DNA of 53,728 nt from Adlercreutzia muris (lineage in GTDB: Bacteria > Actinomycetota > Coriobacteriia > Coriobacteriales > Eggerthellaceae): positions 1 to 53,728 of the forward strand of contig NZ_WAJS01000020.1 in assembly GCF_008831045.1 (NCBI RefSeq), given 5' to 3'. The notes beneath the pieces are model-generated. The model saw only the letters and a program-made list of their open reading frames with translations. It made no database searches and was not told where the DNA came from. Positions 45,503-53,728 of the stretch are shown here, piece by piece (position 1 is the first letter of the stretch; every line of letters begins with the position of its first letter). Both the position numbers and the translations under genes were made by a program.

Positions 45503-47101
45503 ATGGAACCCACTGCGAAGAACCCCGATCCCCACCACATTTTCATCGACGAGGTCCAGGGCCATCAGCGTCGCTGGCTCAAGGTGATCCAGTTTACGAA
45601 CTCGTCTACCAAGGCTGCGGCCATCATGCTCGCCGCCGCTATCGTAGCGCTCGTCATCGCGAATTCCCCGGCCTTCGAGCCCTTCGAGGAGTTCTGGCAC
45701 ACCCATGTGGTAGTGGGCGTGGGCGGCTTTATCGGCGAGATGTCTTTGGCCCACATCATCAACGATATCTTTATGGCGGTGTTCTTCCTGCTCGTAGGGT
45801 TGGAGATCAAGTACGAGATGACCGTCGGCGAGCTGACGAACATCCGCCAGGCGGCCCTGCCCATCATCGCGGCCATGGGCGGCGTGCTGGCGCCCATCGT
45901 CATCTACTCCATCTTCAATGCCGCCAACCCCGAGACGTCCCACGGTTGGGGCGTGCCCACAGCCACCGACATCGCCTTTGCCCTGGGCATCATGGCACTC
46001 CTCGGCAACCGCGTGCCCAACGGCGTGCGCGTGTTCCTCTCTACCCTGGCTGTGGCCGACGACATCATCGCCATTCTCGTCATCGCCATCTTCTACGGCC
46101 AGAGCCCCTCGCTGATGTGGCTGGCCGTGGCGGCGGTGGTGCTCGTGGCCCTCGTGCTGCTGAACCGGGCCCATGTATACTCCCTGGCGCCCTATCTGCT
46201 CATCGGTTGCCTGCTGTGGTTCGCTGTGTTCATGTCCGGCGTGCACTCCACTATCGCCGGCGTGCTTTTGGCCTTCACCATTCCCACCGGATCTCGCGTC
46301 GATCTGCAGAAGTTCATGACCTGGTCGGGCGACCGGGTGCGCGAGGCCCGCGACAGCTTCGTGGAGAGCCAGCCGGTGGTGCTCCAGAAGGACTACATGT
46401 TCACCGTGAGCCGCCTGTCCAGCGTCGCCAAGCAGGTGGTGCCCCCGGCCACGCGCCTCGAGCACATGCTGTACCCGTGGGTGTATTTCGCCGTGCTGCC
46501 CCTGTTCGCGCTGACCAACGCCGATGTGAGCTTCCTCGGCGGCGATGTGCTGGCCATGGTGTCGAGCCCGGTGTTCTTCGGCGTGTTCTTCGGCCTTCTG
46601 CTCGGCAAGCCCATCGGCATCCTGCTGTTCAGTTTCCTGACCGTGAAGTTCAAGATCGCGAATCTGCCCGACCATGTGAACTGGATCCATATGCTGGGCG
46701 CCGGCATTCTGGGCGGTGTGGGCTTCACCATGGCCATCTTCGTGGCGAACCTGGCCTTCCCCGAGGCCGTGCTCATCGCCGATGCGAAGATCGGCATCCT
46801 GTCGGCGTCGCTTCTGGCCGGCGTCATCGGCTTCGTGTTCCTGTTCATGCAGGCCAAGGCCGCCGAGCGCCAGGGTATCTCGTACGTGTCGGCCTTTCTT
46901 GACGACGTGGTGCGCCAGACTGCCGGGGAAGAGGCGGCCGATGTGGCCGATGACCTGGTGCTCGCCTGCGGAGACGATGACGTGGTAGACGATGTGCGCG
47001 AGGTGCTCGAGGCCGAGGGCGGGGTGGCCGAGTTCGTCATCCACGAGACGGCCCGCGCCGAGGCCGAGGAGGCGGAGGATGTGACGGGCACGCGGCCGTA
47101 G
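45503..47101 (+). CDS. nhaA: Na+/H+ antiporter NhaA
   Basis: 532 residues. NhaA core with PTATDIAFALGIMALLG and LAVADDIIAILVIAIFYG, where the paired Asp residues bind Na+/H+, and GAGILGGVGFTMAIF late in the core. The C-terminal ~75 residues are an acidic tail (DDDVVDDVREVLEAEGG) beyond the usual protein. GAGGA is upstream of ATG 45503; earlier in-frame codons lack a ribosome site. A terminator follows. Confidence 0.93.
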   Translation: MEPTAKNPDPHHIFIDEVQGHQRRWLKVIQFTNSSTKAAAIMLAAAIVALVIANSPAFEPFEEFWHTHVVVGVGGFIGEMSLAHIINDIFMAVFFLLVGLEIKYEMTVGELTNIRQAALPIIAAMGGVLAPIVIYSIFNAANPETSHGWGVPTATDIAFALGIMALLGNRVPNGVRVFLSTLAVADDIIAILVIAIFYGQSPSLMWLAVAAVVLVALVLLNRAHVYSLAPYLLIGCLLWFAVFMSGVHSTIAGVLLAFTIPTGSRVDLQKFMTWSGDRVREARDSFVESQPVVLQKDYMFTVSRLSSVAKQVVPPATRLEHMLYPWVYFAVLPLFALTNADVSFLGGDVLAMVSSPVFFGVFFGLLLGKPIGILLFSFLTVKFKIANLPDHVNWIHMLGAGILGGVGFTMAIFVANLAFPEAVLIADAKIGILSASLLAGVIGFVFLFMQAKAAERQGISYVSAFLDDVVRQTAGEEAADVADDLVLACGDDDVVDDVREVLEAEGGVAEFVIHETARAEAEEAEDVTGTRP

Positions 47102-47135
47102 GGCGGCCGAGTTCCGTCGGTTGACTCAATTTGTG

Positions 47136-47163
47136 AGGGCGCTCCTGCAGGGGCGCCCTTTTT
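47136..47163 (+). terminator. Intrinsic terminator after nhaA
   Basis: Stem AGGGCGC (47136-47142) / GCGCCCT (47153-47159) then TTTTT. Confidence 0.85.
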
Positions 47164-47218
47164 CGTTGGCGCTCGCTTCGGACACGGGGCGCATGCTTGC
47201 CGCACAGGGAGGCAGCCC

Positions 47219-47248
47219 TTGACAGAAAATACCCCTAGGGGGTATAAA
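47219..47248 (+). promoter_or_regulatory. csoR-copA promoter with CsoR operator in the spacer
   Basis: Consensus TTGACA (47219-47224) and TATAAA (47243-47248) are 18 nt apart. The operator ATACCCC-TAG-GGGTAT type palindrome (47229-47245) fills the spacer and overlaps the -10. Matches the GC-tract CsoR operator. Copper-free CsoR should block polymerase; Cu(I) should release it. Confidence 0.9.
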
Positions 47249-47282
47249 CCAGAAAACGGAGTCAGCAACCGAAGGAGCAGAG

Positions 47283-47630
47283 ATGGAAGAGAAGGGCGAG
47301 GGCCTCGGCGGAGCCGCCTTGGTCGAGCCGGTGCGGGAATGCGGGTGCCGCCATAAGGCCACGCCGCGGTCCGATGCGTTGCAGGCCGACGTGCAGCGGC
47401 GCCTGAATCGCGCCATAGGGCAGCTCAACGGCGTGAAGGCCATGGTTCAGGACAACCGCTACTGCGGGGATGTGCTCACCCAGCTGGCGGCGGCCGAATC
47501 GGCCGTGCGGCGCGTGTCGGAGATGCTTCTGGCCGAGCATATGCGCACCTGCGTGGTGGAAGAGGTGCGCGCGGGCAACGACGAGGTAATCGACGAAGTG
47601 ATGGCGCTCATGCGGCGCTTCGCGAAATAG
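47283..47630 (+). CDS. csoR: CsoR-family copper-sensing repressor
   Basis: 115 residues. Helical DUF156 protein with the Cu(I) ligand set Cys61, His86, Cys90 (C-x24-H-x3-C), the spacing of CsoR rather than FrmR or RcnR. An extra CGC pair is present in the N-terminal tail (C20, C22). Adjacent operator and copA confirm copper homeostasis. GAAGGAG precedes the ATG. Confidence 0.93.
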   Translation: MEEKGEGLGGAALVEPVRECGCRHKATPRSDALQADVQRRLNRAIGQLNGVKAMVQDNRYCGDVLTQLAAAESAVRRVSEMLLAEHMRTCVVEEVRAGNDEVIDEVMALMRRFAK

Positions 47631-47639
47631 GAGGCATTC

Positions 47640-50327
47640 ATGGAAACCCAGCGTTTGGCCGTGGCCGTCATGCACTGCGAGAAGTGCGTGGCGAATGTGG
47701 CGCGGCACTACGAGGAGCTGTCGGGCGTGGCGGCGGTGACGGTGGATCTGGTCGGCCAGAGCGCCGAGGTAACCTACGACGCGGGTCGGATCACCGTGGA
47801 CGATCTGCTGCACGCCCTCGACGACACCAACTTCAAGGTGGCCGTCATGCCCGAGGCGGGCCCGCACCCCTTCGCGGCCGACATCGCCGCCGATGAGGCC
47901 GAGAGGGCGGCGAAGAAGGCGGCCGAGGCTGCTGAGGCTCAGGGGGAAGCCGAGGTGCGGAAAACGGGGGCCGCCGCGAAAACGCACGCGGTGCCCGACG
48001 GCGAAGGGGCGCCTGCCGCCGACGGCGCCGACGGGTCCGCGGAGGCCGCCATTCGCCTGGCCATCGAGGGCATGCACTGCGCGAACTGCGCTGCCTCCAT
48101 CGAGAGCCACTACCGCAAGACGCCCGGCGTGATCGACGTGGCCGTGAACCTCGCGAACAACACCGGTCGCGTGGTGTTCGATCCGGCCCAGGCCAGCGTG
48201 GACGACATGCTCGCCGTCTTCGACAACCTTGCCTTCACCGCCGAGCTCATTCCCGAGGACGCGCCTTTGGTGGACGAGCGCCGCCGTGCCCGCGAGGCGG
48301 CCCGAGCTGCCCGCGACCGCAAGGTGTTCGGTATCTCCGCTGTTCTCACCGTCGTCATCGTGGTCGTTGGCATGATCCCCGGCTGGCACATGGGGGCAGG
48401 CGGCGCGCTCGCGGGTCTGTTCGTGTCCGAGCCCACCCATGTGCAGGCCATGTTCGCGGCGAACATTCTGCTGCTGGCACTGACCGTTCCCGTGCAGTTC
48501 GGCTGCGGCGCGCGCTTCTACAAGGGCGCGTGGGGCTCGCTCAAGGGAGGCTCGGCGAACATGGACGTGCTCGTGGCCTTGGGCACCTCCATCGCGTTCC
48601 TCTTCTCGCTGTGGATCACGTTTTTGCCCGTGGTGACGGGCGATTGGTCGAGCCACGAGGCCCTGGCCATCAACGAGGGCATGCCCTATTTCGAGACTTG
48701 CGCCATGCTCATTACCTTCGTGCTTTTGGGCAAGATGCTGGAGAGCCGCGCGAAGGGGGCCACGAATGCGGCCATCGAGTCGCTCATGAACCTAACCCCG
48801 CCCACGGCCCGCGTGCTCCGCGGCGGCGAGGAGCGCGAAGTGCCGCTCGCTCAGGTAGTGGCGGGCGATACCGTGCTCGTGCGCCCCGGCGAGAAGATGC
48901 CCGTGGACGGCGTGGTGACCGAGGGGTCCACCGAGGTGGACGAGTCCATGCTCACCGGCGAGGCGCTGCCGGTGGTGAAGGCCGCGGGCGATGCCGTAAC
49001 CGGCGGTACCCAGAACACCACGGGGTCGGTGACGGTGCGCGCCTTGCGTGTAGGGGCCGATTCCACTCTCGCTCGCATCGTACGGGCCGTAGAGGACGCC
49101 CAGGGCACCAAGGCGCCCATCCAGCGCATTGCCGATCGCATCGCGGCGGTGTTCGTGCCGGCTATTTTGATCATCGCGGCCATCACGTTCGCCGTATGGT
49201 TCTTCGCCGCGCCAGTTGCCCCTGACGAGCGCGTGGTGCGGGCGCTCATGCCGGCCATCGCGGTCATCTGTGTGGCCTGCCCCTGCGCGCTCGGCCTGGC
49301 GACGCCCACGGCGCTCACGGTGGGCATGGGCAAGGGTGCCCAGCTCGGCGTGCTCATCAAGGACGGCACGGTGCTTGAGACCATGGGCAACCTCACGGCC
49401 GCTGTGTTCGACAAGACGGGCACGCTCACGGTGGGCGAGCCGGCGGTGGTGGCCTGCGACGTGCCCGACGATGCTCTGCGGCTGGCCGCCGCGCTGGAGG
49501 CGAAGAGCGAGCACCCCCTCGCCCGCGCCGTGGTGGCCTATGCAGAGGAGCGCGGGCTGGCCCCTCTTCCCCCGGCCGAAAGCTTTCAGGCCGTGGTCGG
49601 CGAGGGCGTGCGCGGAGCCGTGGAAGGTCGCGAGGTATTCGTGGGCGCGAACGGCGACGGTGCCGGCTCGGTGGTGTCCATCGATGGCGCGGCAGCTGGT
49701 CGTATCCAGTTTCGCGACGAGCCGAAGTCCGATGCGGGCGCCACGGTGGCTGCCCTGCAGCGCGACTTCTCCGTGACCTCCTACATGGTCACCGGCGATG
49801 CCGCGCCCACGGCCCGCGCCATAGCCGAGGAAGTGGGCATTGCGCCCGGCCACGTGTTCGCCGGCGTGAAGCCCCTTGAGAAGGCCGATTGCGTGCGCGA
49901 CGTGAAGGGCGCAGCCGCTGTGGCCGAGTTGGAGGCTGTCGCGGGAGCGGCCGGCAAAGATGAGCCTGGGACCGCGCCGAGAAAGGCCGCCGTCGTGGCC
50001 TTCGTGGGCGACGGCATCAACGATGCCCCGGCGCTCGCTGCCGCCGATATCGGCGTGGCCATGGCGAGCGGCACCGATGTGGCGCTGGACGCCGGAAGCG
50101 TGGTGCTCATGCGCAACCGCCTGTCCGACCTCGTCGTGGCCCTGCGCCTGTCGCGTGCCACCATGCGCAAGATCAAGCAGAACCTGTTCTGGGCCCTCAT
50201 CTACAACTGCATCATGATCCCGCTGGCCGCCGTGGGCATCTTGGCCCCGGCCCTGGCTGGCGCCGCCATGGCCCTGTCCAGCGTGTCCGTGGTGAGCAAC
50301 TCCCTGCTCTTGAAGCGCTTCAAATAG
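47640..50327 (+). CDS. copA: Copper-exporting P1B-type ATPase
   Basis: 895 residues. Two N-terminal heavy-metal domains: VMHCEKC (C13, C16) and GMHCANC (C147, C150), joined by a ~75-residue Ala/Glu-rich linker. Membrane CPC at 547-549 ([12 protein letters not shown]), phosphorylation motif DKTGTLT at ~591, TGE loop, and [11 protein letters not shown] at ~790. The first HMA lacks the usual leading Gly of GMxCxxC. Exports Cu(I). Its start is 9 nt after csoR, so the two are one operon. Confidence 0.96.
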   Translation: METQRLAVAVMHCEKCVANVARHYEELSGVAAVTVDLVGQSAEVTYDAGRITVDDLLHALDDTNFKVAVMPEAGPHPFAADIAADEAERAAKKAAEAAEAQGEAEVRKTGAAAKTHAVPDGEGAPAADGADGSAEAAIRLAIEGMHCANCAASIESHYRKTPGVIDVAVNLANNTGRVVFDPAQASVDDMLAVFDNLAFTAELIPEDAPLVDERRRAREAARAARDRKVFGISAVLTVVIVVVGMIPGWHMGAGGALAGLFVSEPTHVQAMFAANILLLALTVPVQFGCGARFYKGAWGSLKGGSANMDVLVALGTSIAFLFSLWITFLPVVTGDWSSHEALAINEGMPYFETCAMLITFVLLGKMLESRAKGATNAAIESLMNLTPPTARVLRGGEEREVPLAQVVAGDTVLVRPGEKMPVDGVVTEGSTEVDESMLTGEALPVVKAAGDAVTGGTQNTTGSVTVRALRVGADSTLARIVRAVEDAQGTKAPIQRIADRIAAVFVPAILIIAAITFAVWFFAAPVAPDERVVRALMPAIAVICVACPCALGLATPTALTVGMGKGAQLGVLIKDGTVLETMGNLTAAVFDKTGTLTVGEPAVVACDVPDDALRLAAALEAKSEHPLARAVVAYAEERGLAPLPPAESFQAVVGEGVRGAVEGREVFVGANGDGAGSVVSIDGAAAGRIQFRDEPKSDAGATVAALQRDFSVTSYMVTGDAAPTARAIAEEVGIAPGHVFAGVKPLEKADCVRDVKGAAAVAELEAVAGAAGKDEPGTAPRKAAVVAFVGDGINDAPALAAADIGVAMASGTDVALDAGSVVLMRNRLSDLVVALRLSRATMRKIKQNLFWALIYNCIMIPLAAVGILAPALAGAAMALSSVSVVSNSLLLKRFK

Positions 50328-50391
50328 CGCTATACTTTGCCCTATGCGAAAAGTGCGGGCGGGAAGGCCCGGGGACATAGAAAGGCGTTGC

Positions 50392-51768
50392 ATGGAAACT
50401 GCTGCGATTATCCTGGCGGCGGGGGCCGGTACCCGCATGAAGTCGAAGAAGCCGAAGGTGGCTCACGAGGTGCTCGGCCGGCCGCTCGTGCGCTGGGCTG
50501 TGGAGGCGGCGAAGAAGGCAGGGGCCGACCGCGTTGTCACCGTGGTGGGCCATGGCCGCGAGCAGGTGGCACCGCTTGTGGAGGGCGATACCGAGGTGGT
50601 CGTGCAGACGCAGCAGCGGGGCACGGCCGACGCAGCGTTGGCGGCCAAGGACGCGCTCGCCGGCTTCGACGGCGCCGTGGTGGTGCTCTCCGGCGACAGC
50701 CCCCTCATCCGCCCCGACACTATCCGCGAGATGTGCACCCTGCGCGCCGAGCATAACGCCGCGGTGGTGGTGCTCACCATGGAGCTTGCGAACTCCTTCG
50801 GCTACGGCCGCATCGTGCGCGACGGGGCCGGCGAGGTGGCCCGCATCGTGGAGCAGAAGGACGCCACGGCCGAGGAGGCCGCCATCACCGAGTGCAACTC
50901 GGGCTTCTACTGCTTCGATGCCGCCGCCCTCTTCGAGGCCCTGGCCCAGGTGGACGCGAATAATGCCCAGGGCGAGTTCTATCTCACCGACGTGCTGGCC
51001 ATCGCCCGCGAGGCGGGACGGCCCGTGCTGGCCTACAAGACCGACGACGCCGAGCAGTGCCTGGGGGTGAACTCGCGCGGGCAGCTGGCCGAGGCCACCC
51101 GTGTCATGCAGCGCCGCATCAACGAGGCCCATATGGCCGCCGGCGTCACCCTGTGGGACCCGGCCACGGCCTATATCGGCCCCGAGGTGACCATTGCCGC
51201 CGATGTGGAGGTGCTGCCCAACGTCATTCTCATGGGCCGTACCGCCATCGGCGAAGACAGCCTCATCGGCCCGAACACGCGCCTGACCGACACGTGCGTG
51301 GGTGCCGGCTGCACGGTGGACGAGACCGTGGCCGTGAGCGCCCGCCTCGACGACGGCGCCTCCTGCGGGCCGCGGGCCTATCTGCGCCCCGGCGCCCACC
51401 TCTGCGAGGGGTCCAAGGCCGGCACCCATGTGGAGATCAAGAAGTCCACGGTGGGAAAGGGCAGCAAGGTGCCGCACCTCTCCTACATCGGCGACGCCAC
51501 CATCGGCGAGGGCGTGAACATCGGCGCCGGCACCATCACCTGCAACTACGACGGCGCCAACAAGCACGCCACTGTCATCGAGGACGGGGTCTTTGTGGGA
51601 TCGGACACCATGCTCGTGGCCCCGGTGACCATCGGGGAGGGGGCGCTCGTGGGCGCCGGATCCACCATCACCAAGAACGTGAGCCCGGGGGCCCTCGCTC
51701 TCGGCCGCGCCCGCCAGTCCGAGATCGAAGGGTGGGTGGCGGCCCATCCCATCGAGAAGAAGAAATAG
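50392..51768 (+). CDS. glmU: Bifunctional UDP-GlcNAc pyrophosphorylase / GlcN-1-P acetyltransferase
   Basis: 458 residues, normal length. N-terminal pyrophosphorylase with ILAAGAGTRMKSKKPKVAH, QQRGTADA and GDSPLI; C-terminal left-handed beta-helix with hexapeptide repeats (IGEDSLIGPNT, IGAGTITCNYDGANK). Makes UDP-GlcNAc for the cell wall. A TATACT at 50331-50336 at the end of copA may be its -10. prs follows. Confidence 0.96.
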   Translation: METAAIILAAGAGTRMKSKKPKVAHEVLGRPLVRWAVEAAKKAGADRVVTVVGHGREQVAPLVEGDTEVVVQTQQRGTADAALAAKDALAGFDGAVVVLSGDSPLIRPDTIREMCTLRAEHNAAVVVLTMELANSFGYGRIVRDGAGEVARIVEQKDATAEEAAITECNSGFYCFDAAALFEALAQVDANNAQGEFYLTDVLAIAREAGRPVLAYKTDDAEQCLGVNSRGQLAEATRVMQRRINEAHMAAGVTLWDPATAYIGPEVTIAADVEVLPNVILMGRTAIGEDSLIGPNTRLTDTCVGAGCTVDETVAVSARLDDGASCGPRAYLRPGAHLCEGSKAGTHVEIKKSTVGKGSKVPHLSYIGDATIGEGVNIGAGTITCNYDGANKHATVIEDGVFVGSDTMLVAPVTIGEGALVGAGSTITKNVSPGALALGRARQSEIEGWVAAHPIEKKK

Positions 51769-51858
51769 GGTACGGGCCGGTTTTGCCTCGGCGGGGGCGT
51801 CCGGCCGTACTACAATAGGCCCAACCGTCGAAATCTGTTGCAGAAGGGACATTCTGAC

Positions 51859-52824
51859 ATGACCGAGATGACCAAGCGCATGGCCCTGTTCTCTGGCTCG
51901 GTAAATCCGGAGCTGGCCGAGGAGATCGCCAAGAATCTGAACGTGAACCTTGGCAACATCAAGCACGAGAAGTTTGCCAACGGCGAGATCTACGCCCGCT
52001 ACCAGGAATCCGTCCGTGGGGCCGATGTGTTCCTCATCCAGTCCGTCTGCGCCGCCGAGGGCTTCGATGTGAACGACGCCCTCATGGAACTGCTCATCAT
52101 GGCCGACGCCGCCAAGCGCGCGAGCGCTCGCTCCATTTCGGCGGTCATCGCCCATTACGGCTACGCCCGCCAGGATCGCAAGGCCGCTCCGCGTGAGCCC
52201 ATCACGGCGAAGCTCGTGGCCGATCTGCTCACGGTGTCGGGCATCGACAACGTCATCACGGTGGATCTGCACCAGGATGCCATCCAAGGCTTCTTCGACA
52301 TTCCGGTGAACCACATGACGGCCATGCCCATCTTCGTCGATTACTTCCGCGCGAAGAACTTCGACCCCGAGCGCCTCTGCGTGGTGTCCCCGGACGTGGG
52401 ACGCGCCAAGGCGGCGAAGAAGTTCTCCTCGGCTCTGGACTGCGCCCTGGCTATCATGCACAAGGATCGACCCAAGCACAACCAGGCCGAGATCACCGCG
52501 CTCATTGGCGATGTGACCGATAAGATCTGCATCCTGAACGACGATATGATCGACACGGCCGGGTCTCTCGTGGCCGCGGCCGCCACGCTGAAGGCCAAGG
52601 GCGCCGCCGAGGTGTACGCCTGCGCTACCCACGGCCTGTTCTCGGGTCCGGCCTACGAGCGCCTGGAGAACTCCTGCATCGAGGAAGTGGTGGTCACCAA
52701 CGCCGTGCCCGTACCGCTGGCGCGCCAGACCGGCAAGATCAAGGTGCTCTCTATCGCCCCGCTGTTCGCCCGCACCATCAATGTGGTGTACAACAACGGC
52801 TCCATCGGTAAGTTGTTCGAATAA
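51859..52824 (+). CDS. prs: Ribose-phosphate pyrophosphokinase
   Basis: 321 residues: KHEKFANGEIYARYQESVRGADVF, AVIAHYGYARQDRKAAPREPI, the divalent-ion site VDLHQDAIQGFFDIP and the PRPP loop NDDMIDTAGSL. Makes PRPP for nucleotide and cofactor synthesis. AGAAGGG precedes ATG 51859. The glmU-prs-pth order is common in Gram-positive bacteria. Confidence 0.96.
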   Translation: MTEMTKRMALFSGSVNPELAEEIAKNLNVNLGNIKHEKFANGEIYARYQESVRGADVFLIQSVCAAEGFDVNDALMELLIMADAAKRASARSISAVIAHYGYARQDRKAAPREPITAKLVADLLTVSGIDNVITVDLHQDAIQGFFDIPVNHMTAMPIFVDYFRAKNFDPERLCVVSPDVGRAKAAKKFSSALDCALAIMHKDRPKHNQAEITALIGDVTDKICILNDDMIDTAGSLVAAAATLKAKGAAEVYACATHGLFSGPAYERLENSCIEEVVVTNAVPVPLARQTGKIKVLSIAPLFARTINVVYNNGSIGKLFE

Positions 52825-52833
52825 CGTAGTTCC

Positions 52834-52860
52834 GCCCGTCCTGGCGGACAGGCGGACGGG
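52834..52860 (+). repeat. Inverted repeat after prs
   Basis: CCGTCC (52837-52842) and GGACGG (52854-52859) form part of a GC-rich hairpin with a 11-nt loop directly before the second copy of the 22-bp repeat. No T-run follows. Confidence 0.5.
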
Positions 52861-52861
52861 C

Positions 52862-52883
52862 CGACGCTGCGGCTCCGACAGGC
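52862..52883 (+). repeat. 22-bp repeat copy 2 (after prs)
   Basis: CGACGCTGCGGCTCCGACAG followed by GC, differing from the copy after alr (40931-40952) at two T/C positions. Confidence 0.75.
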
Positions 52884-53016
52884 ACCTGGCCTTGCACTTT
52901 AGCGCTTTCCCTCGCGGCGCGAAGGCCGCTCGGCCGCGCTTCAGCACAATTCCAGGCACCTATCGGACCCTCGCTGTTTTCAGCGCCACCAGTGCGACAA
53001 AAAGATTCGAGAAAAA

Positions 53017-53589
53017 GTGGAAGAAAAGAAAACATTCCTGATCGTTGGCCTGGGAAATCCAGGCGCGGAATATGAGCATACGCGGCACAACGCCGGGTTC
53101 GACACCGTGGACGCGCTGGCCGATGAGCTGGGCTGTCGCTACTGGAAGACCGAGGGCGGGGCGCTCACGGCCAAGGGGAAGTGGCGCGGGGAAGAGGTGG
53201 TGCTCGCCAAGCCCCAGAGCTACATGAACACCTCGGGCGGTCCGGTGAAGACGCTCATGAAAACCTACGGAGTGACGCCCGACCATCTTATCGTCATCCA
53301 CGACGAGCTGGATATCGATCCGGGTACCATTCGGGTGAAGTTCGGCGGGGGGCATGCCGGACACAACGGCTTGCGCTCCATCGGCGACAAGCTAGGCACC
53401 CGCGACTGGTATCGGGTGCGCATCGGCATCGGGCGGCCGCCGGGGCGCAAGCCCGTGGTCGATTGGGTGCTCTCCCAGCCGCGGAAGGACGACGCCGAGG
53501 CCTTCCAGCACGCCGTGGCCCTTGGTGCCGAGGCGGTGCTCTTCCTCATGGGCAACGGCCTGGAGAAGACCCAGCAGAAGTACAACTAG
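53017..53589 (+). CDS. pth: Peptidyl-tRNA hydrolase
   Basis: 190 residues, GTG start. FLIVGLGNPGAEYEHTRHNAGF carries the catalytic His; KPQSYMNTSGGPV, IHDELDIDPG and GGGHAGHNGLRSI are further Pth signatures. Releases tRNA from stalled peptidyl-tRNA. Ribosome site is weak (GAGAAAAA). Confidence 0.95.
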   Translation: MEEKKTFLIVGLGNPGAEYEHTRHNAGFDTVDALADELGCRYWKTEGGALTAKGKWRGEEVVLAKPQSYMNTSGGPVKTLMKTYGVTPDHLIVIHDELDIDPGTIRVKFGGGHAGHNGLRSIGDKLGTRDWYRVRIGIGRPPGRKPVVDWVLSQPRKDDAEAFQHAVALGAEAVLFLMGNGLEKTQQKYN

Positions 53590-53640
53590 CGAAGGGCCCC
53601 CTTGCGGGTTAAGGCTCAAAAAGTGTGCTCTTAGCATTAT

Positions 53641-53727
53641 TCACTGTCTGTACCGGGTTGGCATGTGGAACTCGTTCCAGTCGATGCCGGACCCGTACTC
53701 CTCGGGAGCCCCGTCATCCCGCCCGCG
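53641..53727 (-). CDS. C-terminal end of a minus-strand gene, truncated by the window edge
   Basis: Twenty-eight codons open from the right edge to a TGA at 53643-53641, ending GIDWNEFHMPTRYRQ. The composition looks like a real protein end, but it is too short to identify. It would be convergent with pth. Confidence 0.45.
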   Translation of the reverse strand, partial: RGRDDGAPEEYGSGIDWNEFHMPTRYRQ

Positions 53728-53728
53728 C

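Noticed and set aside
50320-52959. 879-codon open frame on the minus strand opposite glmU and prs
   Set aside because: Shadow of two certain genes; no family motif and no ribosome site.

Overview
This is a GC-rich, gene-dense chromosomal window from an actinobacterium, most likely of the Eggerthellaceae (class Coriobacteriia). The evidence is indirect: DmsB/NrfD/TorD-type respiratory genes, a TAT-exported FAD reductase divergent from a membrane-bound LuxR regulator, a menaquinone methyltransferase, a DUF5685 protein and the general gene style. I cannot assign a genus.

Left part (1-5.9 kb): the 3' part of a molybdoenzyme-type respiratory operon. It has a four-cluster Fe-S subunit with a problematic 5' end and an NrfD-type membrane anchor. 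After a terminator come a small membrane-anchored protein with a duplicated CX4CX4CH motif, a four-helix DUF4405 membrane protein and a TorD-family chaperone. A DUF5685 protein and MenG (menaquinone) follow on the minus strand. From 6 to 12.6 kb lie an amidohydrolase-fold protein that has lost most metal ligands, TatB-TatC, HypA, NadE and a NarL-type two-component system. Tat and HypA fit export and nickel maturation of redox enzymes.

Middle (12.6-24.2 kb): groES-groEL under a CIRCE element, a 10-TM metal exporter-like protein, an unknown protein plus CstA, and an HD-domain protein. A compact locus at 19.24-19.54 kb has a 30-codon holin-like membrane peptide gene on the minus strand facing a strong promoter for a short RNA on the plus strand. 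It looks like an undescribed type I toxin-antitoxin unit and is the best candidate for something new here. Next come the FAD reductase/LuxR divergent pair, UspA, and tRNA-Gln and tRNA-Lys.

Right part (24.3-53.7 kb): mostly core genes. These are gshA, infA-rpmJ-rpsM-rpsK-rpsD-rpoA-rplQ, ecfT, a DMT transporter, oleate hydratase, eno, a TIGR00300 ornithine-cyclodeaminase-like protein, moeA-mogA, alr, udg, corA, folC, hpf-acpP, nhaA, csoR-copA with an operator inside the promoter, glmU, prs and pth. A minus-strand gene enters from the right edge. The longer intergenic gaps (3.85-4.16, 36.9-37.5, 40.9 and 45.3 kb) contain inverted repeats, a 28-bp palindrome, a 16-bp tandem repeat and a 17-bp hairpin that the genes do not explain.
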